64,000 bases of DNA from CBDDKZ01 sp965230415 (lineage in GTDB: Bacteria; Bacteroidota; Bacteroidia; Cytophagales; JAAEPT01), in the NCBI GenBank assembly GCA_965230415.1, contig CBDDKZ010000005.1, positions 1,674,001 to 1,738,000 of the forward strand, written 5' to 3'. Under the pieces are notes generated by a model. That model did not search any database and was not told the DNA's origin. It worked only from the letters and a program-made list of their open reading frames with translations. How positions within the stretch are numbered: the stretch's first letter is position 1; each line of letters starts with the position of its first letter. This document shows positions 1-8,531 of this stretch, one piece after another. The position numbers and the translations under genes were made by a program.

Positions 1-493
1 TAAATGGCACACAAACAAAAGCGAAAAGCAGGCCTCCGACCAGGCTTCCAACATAGTCGAGTGTAAGTACTGCCGAAATGTTTTCACGCAGTTCCTGGTA
101 GGCTTCGTTGATACGGGTCACCAAAGGGATTTCCATTCCGATGAGCAGGCCTGTCAATACACATTGGGCATAAATTATGATTCCCTGATAGGCAAAATGT
201 TTGGATGCGGCATACACCAGCATTGAAGCCAATGAAACCACAATAGACAGTGAAAATTCGATGTAAATAAAGGTCTCGAGAAGATGTTTGTTAAACACAC
301 GGCTTATTCGGCTTCCTACCCCCATGGAAAACAGCATAATGGATATAATCAAGGCCCATTGCGTAACCGAATCTCCTAAAAAGTAGTTTGCCATAGTGGC
401 CAGCACATATTCAGCAACAATACCTGATAGGCCTGTGGCCAGTATGGCAAACTTTAATATATTTGAATGCAGTAAATTTCCTGTTCTCTTCAA
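1..493 (-). CDS. Membrane-anchored polyamine aminopropyltransferase (spermidine synthase-like), N-terminal part
   Basis: My translation of the minus strand gives an open frame running off the left edge, so only the N-terminal membrane part is visible. It has several hydrophobic segments (LKFAILATGLSGIVAEYVLA, then WALIISIMLFSMGVGSRISR), followed by GLLIGMEIPLVTRI and LTLDYVGSLVGGLLFAFV. This is the pattern of bacterial spermidine synthases that carry an integral-membrane domain before the catalytic Rossmann domain. The catalytic half is outside the window. No ATG fits: the frame opens at a stop just upstream, and TTG at 493, preceded by AAAAGG, is the likely start. The gene lies 18 nt after the lipoprotein gene and near speD, which supports a polyamine role. 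Confidence 0.75.
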   Translation of the reverse strand, partial: MKRTGNLLHSNILKFAILATGLSGIVAEYVLATMANYFLGDSVTQWALIISIMLFSMGVGSRISRVFNKHLLETFIYIEFSLSIVVSLASMLVYAASKHFAYQGIIIYAQCVLTGLLIGMEIPLVTRINEAYQELRENISAVLTLDYVGSLVGGLLFAFVCVPF

Positions 494-511
494 CCCAGCA
501 CACCTTTTGTG

Positions 512-1339
512 TTATTTACCATAACTGCTTCCGCTTGAACGGTAGCTTCCTCCGCTTCTGGAAGTAGAAGAACTGGTTTTACTGGAGCTTTTTCCATAAG
601 AGCTACCTCTATAATTTGTGTTACGTCGCGATGAGCTTTTTGTCCAGGCTGTGCTATTTGCTTTGCGCTGGAAAAAGTTGGGATTCGATTTTCTAACTGC
701 GCTACTTCTCGAACCGTAGGTAGGACTTGAACCCGTACCACCGTAATACGACTGGCCACGCACATAATAACTTCGATATGTTGAATAGTGAGAATAATAG
801 ATTGGAGGATAGAATGCCATTCTAAACATACTGCTCATAAATGCATACCTTCCATACCAGGCCCAAAACGACTGGCCCGAACTATTCGTTTGCCAATGTC
901 CATAACGCGGATTACCCACATAATTGCTGTATCCAGGAGGTGAAGCCACTTTCTTTACTTTGCCGTCCTCTGTTTTGGAGGCAATTTCCATCCCCATATT
1001 ATCTTCATTTTCCCAAAAATATTGCTCATCAACCTCTTTCCAATCGGTAGAATCGATTGTCGGAACAGTATCTTGCTCCTTCACAATAGCATATTTATGA
1101 TAATAGCGGTTATCGCCATCCATGTCTTCGACATTCATATCATAAAGGATGATGGAAAAAGATTTTTCCATTGTATTGTCTCTTATTATGTCATCGACCG
1201 GATTTTTTACAAATCGCTTTTTACTTTGGTTTGAGCTGCTATTGTAGCTATCATAACTGTTAGAGCTACCGCCACAAGCGTACATAAAAACGATCGCTCC
1301 TAATAATAAAAGTGTATTAATTTTTCTCATGGTTAACAT
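512..1339 (-). CDS. Lipoprotein of the speD/DUF4178 cluster, unknown function
   Basis: A 275-residue protein with a lipoprotein signal (LLLLGAIVFMYAC), so the mature protein should start at the Cys and sit in an envelope membrane. The C-terminal third is low complexity, rich in Ser, Gly, Tyr and Arg (for example SSYGKSSSKTSSSTSRSGG). The middle contains a Tyr-rich stretch. I do not recognise a catalytic motif. The start at 1339 overlaps the stop of the DUF4178 gene; Met4 at 1330 is an equally good start. In other bacteria a small protein (DUF4247) occupies the corresponding place between DUF4178 and the aminopropyltransferase; homology here is suggested by position only. Confidence 0.7.
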   Translation of the reverse strand: MLTMRKINTLLLLGAIVFMYACGGSSNSYDSYNSSSNQSKKRFVKNPVDDIIRDNTMEKSFSIILYDMNVEDMDGDNRYYHKYAIVKEQDTVPTIDSTDWKEVDEQYFWENEDNMGMEIASKTEDGKVKKVASPPGYSNYVGNPRYGHWQTNSSGQSFWAWYGRYAFMSSMFRMAFYPPIYYSHYSTYRSYYVRGQSYYGGTGSSPTYGSRSSAVRKSNPNFFQRKANSTAWTKSSSRRNTNYRGSSYGKSSSKTSSSTSRSGGSYRSSGSSYGK

Positions 1340-1884
1340 TAGTTGCTTCCTGGTATTATGTTGGAAAATTCGAATTCCTGAGCAGGTTTTCCAACATACG
1401 CTTCAAATTCTCTTTCCCCCCATCGCTGAATGGTTATGGTTTCTGTCTCATCTTCATCGGTAAATTCCCAATTAATAAACTGAGACCATTCATCTTCTCC
1501 ATCTTCACAAACTTCACCCGGACTTTCGGAATCATAATAAAAGGTCTTATCGTTATACTGAAACCGTTTCATTGGTTCCTCATGTTCAATGATATGATCA
1601 ACGAGCAAATCGTTTATTTGAAAAATTTTGGCTTTTTTGGATACGTTTATTTCCAGTTCATCATCATCATCAATATGGACATAAATCTTTTCCTTTCCAT
1701 TGTCCAATTGATATTCTTGCGTGAAAAAGTTATTTCCCCAATCATAGCGATAAACGTGGCGTACTTGCCAGGATTCCAGTTCATAGTCAATAAAATCATT
1801 GACTTTGAGGTCACGGATTGTCATATCCAAAGCACTGCGGCCTTCTTCCTCTTTATCTTTCTTTCCAAATAGTTTTCCAAACAT
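1339..1884 (-). CDS. DUF4178 domain protein
   Basis: A 181-residue, acidic, probably cytoplasmic protein with no signal peptide. It starts MFGKLFGKKDKEEE and then shows the beta-rich DUF4178 pattern (VNDFIDYELESWQVRHVYRY, later FYYDSESPGEVCEDG and a closing WGEREFEAYVG). The biochemical role of DUF4178 is not known to me; the family recurs next to S-adenosylmethionine decarboxylase and membrane aminopropyltransferase genes. Here it is the first gene of a minus-strand operon with the lipoprotein and the aminopropyltransferase, and is divergent from speD 165 nt away. Assignment to DUF4178 is by sequence pattern plus neighbourhood. Confidence 0.7.
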   Translation of the reverse strand: MFGKLFGKKDKEEEGRSALDMTIRDLKVNDFIDYELESWQVRHVYRYDWGNNFFTQEYQLDNGKEKIYVHIDDDDELEINVSKKAKIFQINDLLVDHIIEHEEPMKRFQYNDKTFYYDSESPGEVCEDGEDEWSQFINWEFTDEDETETITIQRWGEREFEAYVGKPAQEFEFSNIIPGSN

Positions 1885-2048
1885 AACGTCGAAAGTTTGT
1901 GCGTATCAATTTAGTTTAATAACGCGAGTTAAACAAGATTACATTTTGCAAATATGTATAACAAAAATCATGCCTCCTGGCAATAGATTCATAATGTATA
2001 TTATAATTTGTATTTTTGACGAATATTTCGACTAAATATTGTATTTGT

Positions 2049-2456
2049 ATGGAAGAAGCTCAAAAGTTTGGGATAGGCAAGCATGCCATTATTGAGTATT
2101 ATGAATGTGATCAAAATCTCATAAATGATGTCGTCTATTTGGAAGAAGTGCTTAATAAGGCTGCTCAAAAGGCACAAGCTTCTATATTGAGCTCACATTT
2201 TCATACCTTTAACCCCCAGGGAGTTTCGGGTGTTGTAGTTATTGCCGAAAGTCACTTTTCCATTCATACCTGGCCCGAACATGGCTATGCCGCTGTCGAC
2301 TTTTTCACTTGTAGTGCCGATATGAATATGCGAAAAGCACATATTTATTTGCAGGAAGCTCTGAAAAGTCAGCGACAGGACTATAAAGTACTGGATAGAG
2401 GAGCTCATTTAAGCAATAAATCCATTCAAGAGGCAAATGAAATTCAGGATCTCTAA
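2049..2456 (+). CDS. speD: S-adenosylmethionine decarboxylase proenzyme
   Basis: Produces decarboxylated S-adenosylmethionine, the aminopropyl donor for spermidine synthesis. At about 135 residues it is the short prokaryotic class. The self-cleavage site is seen in GVVVIAESHFSIHTWPE: chain cleavage before the Ser of AESH makes the pyruvoyl group. The conserved HTWPE and the downstream AAVDFFTC, whose Cys acts as proton donor in the family, are intact. The frame is open to 2016, but Met at 2049 places GKHAIIEYYEC at the family's usual distance from the N terminus. It is divergent from the DUF4178, lipoprotein and aminopropyltransferase operon, so both halves of spermidine synthesis lie together. 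Confidence 0.93.
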   Translation: MEEAQKFGIGKHAIIEYYECDQNLINDVVYLEEVLNKAAQKAQASILSSHFHTFNPQGVSGVVVIAESHFSIHTWPEHGYAAVDFFTCSADMNMRKAHIYLQEALKSQRQDYKVLDRGAHLSNKSIQEANEIQDL

Positions 2457-2797
2457 ACGCTTCCTAAAATACCTGGGATATTGCCCTGCCTATACATTTA
2501 CACAAAAATCCGCAGATAAACTAAACCCAACACTTCAGAAAGTACCAACAATAAAATGGATCGATGAGCTCACAAAGCATGCTAAATCCTTCACCAATAC
2601 ATTTGGCATCCCTTTTTTCATGATCACGACTTTGTAATTATCGCTAATAGAAATACTGGTGAAAAAATGGCAGACCCCTGTTTGCAAGATGTTTTGGGAA
2701 TAAAGTCTGTGCATACATCTTAAAAAGGGTATTTCTACAAGGTTATAAAAACGCAGTCTTATATGGCAGCATAAAACTGCGTTTTTATAACAATACC
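2457..2797. other. Intergenic region between speD and the LRR gene
   Basis: No convincing gene. A 66-codon frame at 2437-2637 overlaps the end of speD and shows no family features. The last 60 bp hold the strong hairpin at 2742-2791. Confidence 0.6.
2742..2791. terminator. Bidirectional hairpin terminator
   Basis: A perfect 16-bp inverted repeat (GTTATAAAAACGCAGT at 2742-2757, its complement at 2776-2791) around an 18-nt loop. Each arm has a run of five T or A, so it can terminate both speD from the left and the LRR gene from the right, whose stop codon lies 7 bp away. Confidence 0.8.
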
Positions 2798-4789
2798 TTA
2801 TTGGACCTTTCTCACCAATTGCACTGTATGTGATTCAGTTGTTTCGATGAGCAAATAGTAATTACCATTGGCAATACCATTCAAATCCATATCTTCCTCT
2901 TTTGACCGAGCACTAAAATGCACCTGTTTTAACAGGCGTCCTTGCGCATCCATTAACTTTGCATGCACTATCGGCTGGTGAGAGTGTATATATACCTTGT
3001 CTTTAACCGGGCTTGGAAAGGATGTTATTTTACCCAGCTCCCAATTATCTCTTGTTAATGCGGCTAGTTTATCAATTTTTGTAGCCGCCTTATTGGTTAT
3101 GATTGGAAAGTTGAAATCGAAATATATTTCAGCTGTATTCTCAAATATATCTCCCAACTTCAGGTCTTCCGACAATTTAATTTCAAAAGCGACATAACCG
3201 TCATTATGATCATCATCAAAGGGTAAATCTATGTTTTCGAAGATAAACTCGACAACACCATTTTCCACTTTCGTTACCACATCATGGCTTGAACTAACAA
3301 CATTAAGTGAATTGATTTGAAATTTATTTAAATCAATTTCATCTTTCACTACCACATTAATTGCGTTGGCGCTCCCTGTATTTTCAAACCTTATGAGGTA
3401 ATGTACATATTCTCCTATCGTTTCTTCAGCTACCACATTGCCCTCGAGACAAGTTTTGTCATTGGGATCATGTGAATTAAGAACCAACTGTGAAAGGTCA
3501 AATTCATTGTCCGACGGATCTTCATCTCCATTGTCCGGATAGACGTAACCTGTATAATCTAGCAGGTCACCGTCGTTAAGTGGGGGGGTATCAGTAGGTT
3601 TGTTACAAAGAAAAATCACAAAAAATTCCTGCCGTTGAAAAGGTTCTAGTGCTTCATAGCTCCAGGTAAGTTTTCCATCCTGATTGGATGAAATGGCGGG
3701 CCCCGAATCCTGATAAAGAAGTACCTCATCATTATAGTCGAGACTAACAATTCCGCTACTTGGCCAAATACCTTTATTTTGAATGATCAATTTTAGTTGT
3801 GTTTGAAAACCCGGACGAGCCCCCCAAATAGGCACAACTGTTACTTTTACATCTTCGTAATCGTCAATTCCTGTGATACAGACATCCTGATTCACTATTG
3901 CACCGTCATTGGGAAAAGTAACATGAAAGGAAGAAGGATTTACAACATTAGCCCAAGGATAATTGGGTTCTGCCGTAATGTCATATTCACCAGCGTTTAC
4001 TGCCAGTTTATATGAACCATTGACATCGCTTATAACAAAGCCTTCATTAGCACCTTCTTTTGACCTTATATGCACACCTGGTACCAAATCATCATTTTCA
4101 TCACATCCGTTATTGTCCAAATCAGCTCTCACTTTCCCTGTTAACACATATGAATTGCCTCCCGGATCAAAAGAGCAATAAGACCCAACAACCGTGTTTT
4201 CCATTCGGTTATTTGTGACAATTTGTTGAATAGTTGCTAACTCATTTTTGTCAACACAAATAATCTTAAGATCTGGGTTCTCCGAAAAATCAGGGGAATA
4301 ATCAAAATGTCCATTTTTAAGATTAAGTGATTCCAAGTGATTATTGCTGCAATCAAGAAGGGAATCGACATATACATTGCTTAAATCCAAACTACTCAAA
4401 GAATTATGTGCGCAAGAAAATAAGTATAACACATTTGAAGGCTCTAAATAAATTTCGGATATATTGTTGTGATCACACTGAATATAATGCAGCATCTGAA
4501 GTCCGCGAAGGTCAAGGTCTGTTAAATTATTATTACTGACATCCAGAGATATGAGATCGGCGAAATAATGAATACCTTCTAACGATTTAATACCTTTGTT
4601 CGACAATTCTAAATCAGTAATTTGAGAAGCTTCATCTTCACTAATTTCTCCGTCATCGTTACTATCAACTCCTTGGGCAATTAGAGCGGCTTTAAAATTA
4701 GCATCGGAAAATTGGATAAATTGGGCTCTTGTGCTTACACTTGTTATGATAAAAAGCACGGTACAGAGCGTGTAAATTTTCTTTTTCAT
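2798..4789 (-). CDS. Secreted leucine-rich-repeat protein with T9SS sorting domain
   Basis: A 663-residue exported protein. In order: signal peptide (ends about residue 22, TRAQ), a calcium-loop-like DSNDDGEISEDEA at about 42, short LRRs to about residue 190 (SLDVSNNNLTDLDLRG, SSLDLSN), a carboxypeptidase-regulatory-like beta domain (VLTGKVRADLDNNGCDEN), a DUF11/DUF7619-like adhesion domain (HDPNDKTCLEG through EIYFDFNFPIITN), and a C-terminal type A sorting domain of about 75 residues (FPSPVKDKVYIHS to LVRKVQ). It should be displayed on the cell surface or released by the type IX system. The binding partner cannot be read from sequence. Monocistronic. Confidence 0.85.
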   Translation of the reverse strand: MKKKIYTLCTVLFIITSVSTRAQFIQFSDANFKAALIAQGVDSNDDGEISEDEASQITDLELSNKGIKSLEGIHYFADLISLDVSNNNLTDLDLRGLQMLHYIQCDHNNISEIYLEPSNVLYLFSCAHNSLSSLDLSNVYVDSLLDCSNNHLESLNLKNGHFDYSPDFSENPDLKIICVDKNELATIQQIVTNNRMENTVVGSYCSFDPGGNSYVLTGKVRADLDNNGCDENDDLVPGVHIRSKEGANEGFVISDVNGSYKLAVNAGEYDITAEPNYPWANVVNPSSFHVTFPNDGAIVNQDVCITGIDDYEDVKVTVVPIWGARPGFQTQLKLIIQNKGIWPSSGIVSLDYNDEVLLYQDSGPAISSNQDGKLTWSYEALEPFQRQEFFVIFLCNKPTDTPPLNDGDLLDYTGYVYPDNGDEDPSDNEFDLSQLVLNSHDPNDKTCLEGNVVAEETIGEYVHYLIRFENTGSANAINVVVKDEIDLNKFQINSLNVVSSSHDVVTKVENGVVEFIFENIDLPFDDDHNDGYVAFEIKLSEDLKLGDIFENTAEIYFDFNFPIITNKAATKIDKLAALTRDNWELGKITSFPSPVKDKVYIHSHQPIVHAKLMDAQGRLLKQVHFSARSKEEDMDLNGIANGNYYLLIETTESHTVQLVRKVQ

Positions 4790-4949
4790 GTTATACTACT
4801 TTTAAGTTTAAAAAAACTATTTCAATTGGTTCTTAATCAACATGATAATTAGGGTTAAAAAGTAACCCCTTCTTGCAGTCGTTATGAGATAAAACAAAAT
4901 GGCAATAAAATTTTTCCACAATTGGCTTCTAAATCATAATTTTTTATTG

Positions 4950-4957
4950 TAATTTTG
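4950..4957 (+). promoter_or_regulatory. -7 promoter box upstream of rpmE2
   Basis: TAATTTTG matches the Bacteroidota -7 consensus TAnnTTTG, 33 nt before the L31 start. The nearest TTG (4922-4924) is 25 nt upstream, longer than usual, so the -33 element is uncertain. Confidence 0.45.
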
Positions 4958-4989
4958 TTGCCCATTTAAAAACTGAAACCTGGAAGGTC

Positions 4990-5235
4990 ATGAAAAAAGA
5001 TATCCATCCGGAATACAGAACAGTAGTTTTCCACGATCAACAATGCGATGCTAAGTTTCTAACAAAGTCTACAATGACTTCAAGTGAGACCATCGTATGG
5101 GAAGACGGCAATGAATATCCGGTAATTAAAATCGAATTATCTTCTGCTTCGCATCCATTCTACACAGGTAAAAACATCTTTGTAGATACTGCTGGTCGTG
5201 TTGAGAAATTCAACAAGCGTTACAAGAAGAAATAA
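4990..5235 (+). CDS. rpmE2: 50S ribosomal protein L31 type B
   Basis: An 81-residue basic protein with the L31 signatures MKKDIHPEYRTVVFHD near the start and SASHPFYTGKNIFVDTAGRV followed by EKFNKRY at the end. It lacks the four zinc-binding cysteines of the type A protein and has the internal extension of the type B (zinc-independent) form. It binds the ribosome at the central protuberance and helps form an inter-subunit bridge. Single-gene unit with its own promoter box and a strong terminator. Confidence 0.95.
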   Translation: MKKDIHPEYRTVVFHDQQCDAKFLTKSTMTSSETIVWEDGNEYPVIKIELSSASHPFYTGKNIFVDTAGRVEKFNKRYKKK

Positions 5236-5257
5236 TTTTCTTATTAAGAATATTTTG

Positions 5258-5288
5258 AAGGGGACTGCCAATGGTAGTCCCCTTTTTT
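5258..5288 (+). terminator. Rho-independent terminator of rpmE2
   Basis: The inverted repeat AAGGGGACT / AGTCCCCTT is followed by a run of T. It lies 23 nt after the L31 stop. Confidence 0.85.
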
Positions 5289-5379
5289 GCCTGGTCCATT
5301 ATTAAAATGTTGAGCTATTTTTAATTAATTGGGGCATTATTTTTATCAGTTCGTTAACTTAGGGAAAATAAATTCACCT

Positions 5380-6093
5380 ATGATACAAAAAGCTTCGTGT
5401 GAATCATGTAACAATGAAAACTGCCTGATAAAACGGAATTGCCTCACCGAATCCGGAAGAGCATACCTGACAGAAAAGCATACCATTCAATGCAAAAAAG
5501 GTCAAAGTTTTATTATCGAGGGAGCACCTGTACACGGCCTCTTTTTTGTATACAAGGGTAAGGTAAAAGTTACCAAGACCGGTATCAACGAGCGCGAGCA
5601 GATACTTAGATTTTCCAAGGATGGAGAAATAATAGGGCACCGTGGCTTTGGATCGGGAGAATATTATCGAATAGGGGCCGCTGCCATTGAAGACTCCATT
5701 TTATGTAGTTTCAACAACAATGTGCTCAATGAAATGCTTCAAAACCTACCTGATCTCACTTATGATTTCATGCTTTTTTACGCAGATGAATTGAATAAAA
5801 GTGAAACCAAGGTACGCAAGTTTGCCCAAATGACCGTTAGGGAAAAAGTTATCGATGCCTTACTATACTTTAACAGGAAATTTGGCAGGCAGGAAGATGG
5901 ATTGCTAAATATTGTACTTCCCCGGAAAGATATTGCCGACTTCGCCGGGACGACAGAGGAGCAAGTAATTAGAATGTTATCCAGCATCAAAAGTGAAGGT
6001 CTGATTTTTATGAAGGGCAAACAGCTAGGTATAGTCGATCTGGAAAAGATGAAACGGGAAATATCAGAGCACAACTTCTTTTTAAATAGTTAA
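5380..6093 (+). CDS. Crp/Fnr-family regulator with FNR-like cysteine cluster
   Basis: About 237 residues: an N-terminal Cys-rich tip, a cyclic-nucleotide-type beta-barrel domain (about 30-150), a dimer helix, and a C-terminal winged helix (LPRKDIADFAGTTEEQVIRM recognition region). Counting from Met at 5380, cysteines are at 7, 10, 15 and 21, and another at 109. The 7-to-109 distance equals the 102 residues between Cys20 and Cys122 of E. coli FNR, so an oxygen-sensing Fe-S cluster is possible. The frame extends to 5329, but this start puts the cysteines at the N terminus as in relatives. Monocistronic; convergent with the carboxypeptidase gene, 11 bp apart. Confidence 0.85.
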   Translation: MIQKASCESCNNENCLIKRNCLTESGRAYLTEKHTIQCKKGQSFIIEGAPVHGLFFVYKGKVKVTKTGINEREQILRFSKDGEIIGHRGFGSGEYYRIGAAAIEDSILCSFNNNVLNEMLQNLPDLTYDFMLFYADELNKSETKVRKFAQMTVREKVIDALLYFNRKFGRQEDGLLNIVLPRKDIADFAGTTEEQVIRMLSSIKSEGLIFMKGKQLGIVDLEKMKREISEHNFFLNS

Positions 6094-6104
6094 TCCTATA
6101 AGGT
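6094..6104. repeat. Single unit of the ACCTATAAGGT palindrome
   Basis: TCCTATAAGGT fills the 11-bp gap between the stop codons of the Crp/Fnr and carboxypeptidase genes. It is followed by TTATT, so it contains the CCTATAAGGTTT found at both IS110 insertion points, but is unoccupied here. Confidence 0.55.
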
Positions 6105-8402
6105 TTATTCTCTTCTTATTTCAACACGACTATAATAGCGCATTGATTCAGTTTCTAATTCAATAAAGTAATTACCCGGTCGAATAGTTGATAGGTCTAT
6201 CTTATCATTATAGGTAATATTGCTTTTGTTAAATACAACGCGACCTAAGTGATCTACAATATTCGCAGTGAAAGATATATCGTTGGCTTTAGTCCTAAAA
6301 AATAATTCCTGCCTTGCAGGGACTGGGTATATTTCGACCAGGTTTGCAAGATTGCCTGCTGCATGGCTATTACCTGTAGTAATTGCGTCATAATAATCCA
6401 CAACTCGAAAATCATCGAAGTAAAAGCCGTCGCTATTGGTACCGTAATTGGCACTTAATTCAAATCGAAATAAAACCGCACTGTTGCTATAAGCACTAAG
6501 ATCATATCGTTTGATATGCCAATAGTTGTGCCCAGTGAATGTTTCCAGAGTCTCCCATGTATCACCATTGTCCGTACTCAGCTGAAAAAGTACCTCATCG
6601 ATAGTTGGTTCCAGTGAATATTTCGTTTCAAATTCCACCAAAGGATTAAGTGTACCGTCGAGATCAATGGGCGTATTCAAAATAATTGACTCGTTACTGG
6701 AAGGACTGTAACTGGTGTATTTGGAATCAGAAAAGGAATGAGTACCACTCACCCCATCAATCTCAGTAATATCCCAGCCGGTCCAGTTAGTACTGGCATT
6801 TTCTGCATTATCTTCAAACAGCACCTGCTCACCTCCGATTATAAAATCAATCCGTTTAGTGGCACACAGCTGTCCGTTTTGTTTTATCTTAATAGTGAAT
6901 TCAATCTTCTCCAAAAACTCGGCTTCAGGTGATACGTTTATGACGAAATTAGCATTTCCGCTGGTAATTTGTCTGGGAGCCAGGTCATCGTACTCCACGA
7001 TGATATCAGTTAATTCAACGTACTCGTTATCGGTTTGCAAAATTACTTCCACATTTTTGCTTGTCAGCGAACGCCCTCTATTTATCAATCGAACCTGTAA
7101 TTCATTTGTGCTGCCGGGTATCAAACCTTCGCTGCTTATCAAGCGATGCGATCTGTAGTTACAGAAATCCCCTGCCACCCATGAGCAATGCCAGGCAATT
7201 TTCATAAACTCTTCGTTCAAGGTACATATATTGGAAGGATTAGGCCAGAAGCCCCCCATTGCGCGGGTTCCAATTTCGGGAGTCCAACCTACAACACCTT
7301 TTGAAGCCAAATAATCGAGCGTAGATCCGCTTCCTTCGACACCTAATATTTCATAAACACTTCCATAACCCCCATAATTTTCCGGAACCATAGCCGAGGC
7401 AAAATCGAGGTGCTCCTCATAATTAGGTACTTCACGTTTGTATCCCCAAGGACTTAACAACTTATGAGCAAAGGAGTGATTAGAAAGGGCAATAGACGGA
7501 TTTATTTCATCGATAAAAGCTTCTACGGCCTGTGTTTCTGGTTCGGAAGCTGCGTTTGGCCCCTGATATGTTTCACCACAAGCATAAGTTCCTGCATCTC
7601 CCCACTCTATGTCATGGTTCCTGTTAAGATCAACTCCCCAAGACGACGTTGAGCAGGAAGCCGTATTTCTCCTATTTTTTCTATGCATACCTCCGCCATT
7701 AGGGTAAGTACTTCTGTTGTATTCATAGCCATCAGGGTTTATACATGGCAACACATATATCTCACGATGGTCTACTAAGTACTTTACCTGAGCATTTGTA
7801 TTGTAGTTTTCCAACAGATACCACAAATAATATAGGAGTACTTCCATGGACATTGGTTCACGTGCATGCGTCAGGCCATCCAAATATAGTACACCTTCAG
7901 AAGTACTTTCATCGATAGTCGGATTGTCGCTCAGTTTTACAAACCATATATCTCTATTTTCTAAGGATTTTCCGATACTTGCTTTCTCAGAAATAAGTTG
8001 TGGATACAAACGATGCATCTCATCCAATTCCTCTTCAATTTCTTGCAAGGTGTGATAGCCTCCCATACTTCCTGTAGTCAGGTTTAACAATCCACAAGCA
8101 CCTTTATGACGTTTTTCGGCAGTTGCAAGTAATCTTTTTTCAGTGTTGCGAGCTACATCCTTTTCTGTAATTTGGTAGTTTATGGCTTGATCGTCCAGGA
8201 TACTGCGTTCATATTCGCTGACTAACAAATGAATACTTCCATCTTGTAATGTCTCGAAATGATCTATGGCAAGCCCTTTTTGTATCAGGGTCTTTATTTG
8301 TTCAGCACCTGCAGGTTTAAACTTAATATAATAGTAGATAGGTACTTGCGCCCCGAGATGCAGCATGTGCAACAACGTAAAAATAAAAAGTAACCTTTTC
8401 AA
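6105..8402 (-). CDS. Secreted M14 zinc carboxypeptidase with T9SS sorting domain
   Basis: A 765-residue exported metallopeptidase. After a signal peptide (FTLLHMLHLGAQ) and a propeptide-like segment, the M14 domain shows zinc ligands His and Glu in LDGLTHAREPMSME, the substrate-binding LPCINPDGYEYNR, GVDLNRNHDIEWG, the third zinc ligand His in SIALSNHSF, and the catalytic Glu in GWTPEIGT. Next come a CARDB-like beta domain, a jelly-roll module ending GFYFDDFRVVDYY, and a type A sorting domain (IYPVPARQELFFRT to YYSRVEIRRE). It probably removes C-terminal residues from peptides outside the cell. Monocistronic. Confidence 0.9.
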   Translation of the reverse strand: MKRLLFIFTLLHMLHLGAQVPIYYYIKFKPAGAEQIKTLIQKGLAIDHFETLQDGSIHLLVSEYERSILDDQAINYQITEKDVARNTEKRLLATAEKRHKGACGLLNLTTGSMGGYHTLQEIEEELDEMHRLYPQLISEKASIGKSLENRDIWFVKLSDNPTIDESTSEGVLYLDGLTHAREPMSMEVLLYYLWYLLENYNTNAQVKYLVDHREIYVLPCINPDGYEYNRSTYPNGGGMHRKNRRNTASCSTSSWGVDLNRNHDIEWGDAGTYACGETYQGPNAASEPETQAVEAFIDEINPSIALSNHSFAHKLLSPWGYKREVPNYEEHLDFASAMVPENYGGYGSVYEILGVEGSGSTLDYLASKGVVGWTPEIGTRAMGGFWPNPSNICTLNEEFMKIAWHCSWVAGDFCNYRSHRLISSEGLIPGSTNELQVRLINRGRSLTSKNVEVILQTDNEYVELTDIIVEYDDLAPRQITSGNANFVINVSPEAEFLEKIEFTIKIKQNGQLCATKRIDFIIGGEQVLFEDNAENASTNWTGWDITEIDGVSGTHSFSDSKYTSYSPSSNESIILNTPIDLDGTLNPLVEFETKYSLEPTIDEVLFQLSTDNGDTWETLETFTGHNYWHIKRYDLSAYSNSAVLFRFELSANYGTNSDGFYFDDFRVVDYYDAITTGNSHAAGNLANLVEIYPVPARQELFFRTKANDISFTANIVDHLGRVVFNKSNITYNDKIDLSTIRPGNYFIELETESMRYYSRVEIRRE

Positions 8403-8529
8403 AATTGGGTATAGGTATGTCTACCAATAAGTTACAAAATTTTTGGGAATATTCCTTATGTATTTGAGTTCATGTGTTGTGGGAAGGTATATTAAAAAAC
8501 CTCATAGGTTCTGTAAAAAACCTATAAGG
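8403..8529. other. Upstream region of the carboxypeptidase gene, with repeat units
   Basis: No gene. It carries the promoter side of the M14 gene and ends in two units of the 21-bp palindromic repeat that abut the first IS110 copy. Confidence 0.6.
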
Positions 8530-8531
8530 TT
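8499..8531. repeat. 21-bp-period palindrome array A (two units), IS110 target
   Basis: ACCTCATAGGT at 8499 and ACCTATAAGGT at 8520, start to start 21 bp. The second unit is interrupted on its right side by the IS110 tandem: AAGG is followed by the core TT (8530-8531) and then by the element. Confidence 0.8.

Noticed and set aside
490..765. 91-codon minus-strand frame inside the lipoprotein gene
   Set aside because: Shadow of the repetitive Ser/Gly/Tyr codons of the lipoprotein in another frame.
2437..2637. 66-codon plus-strand frame after speD
   Set aside because: Overlaps the speD end, has no family features and no ribosome-binding site; left as intergenic.
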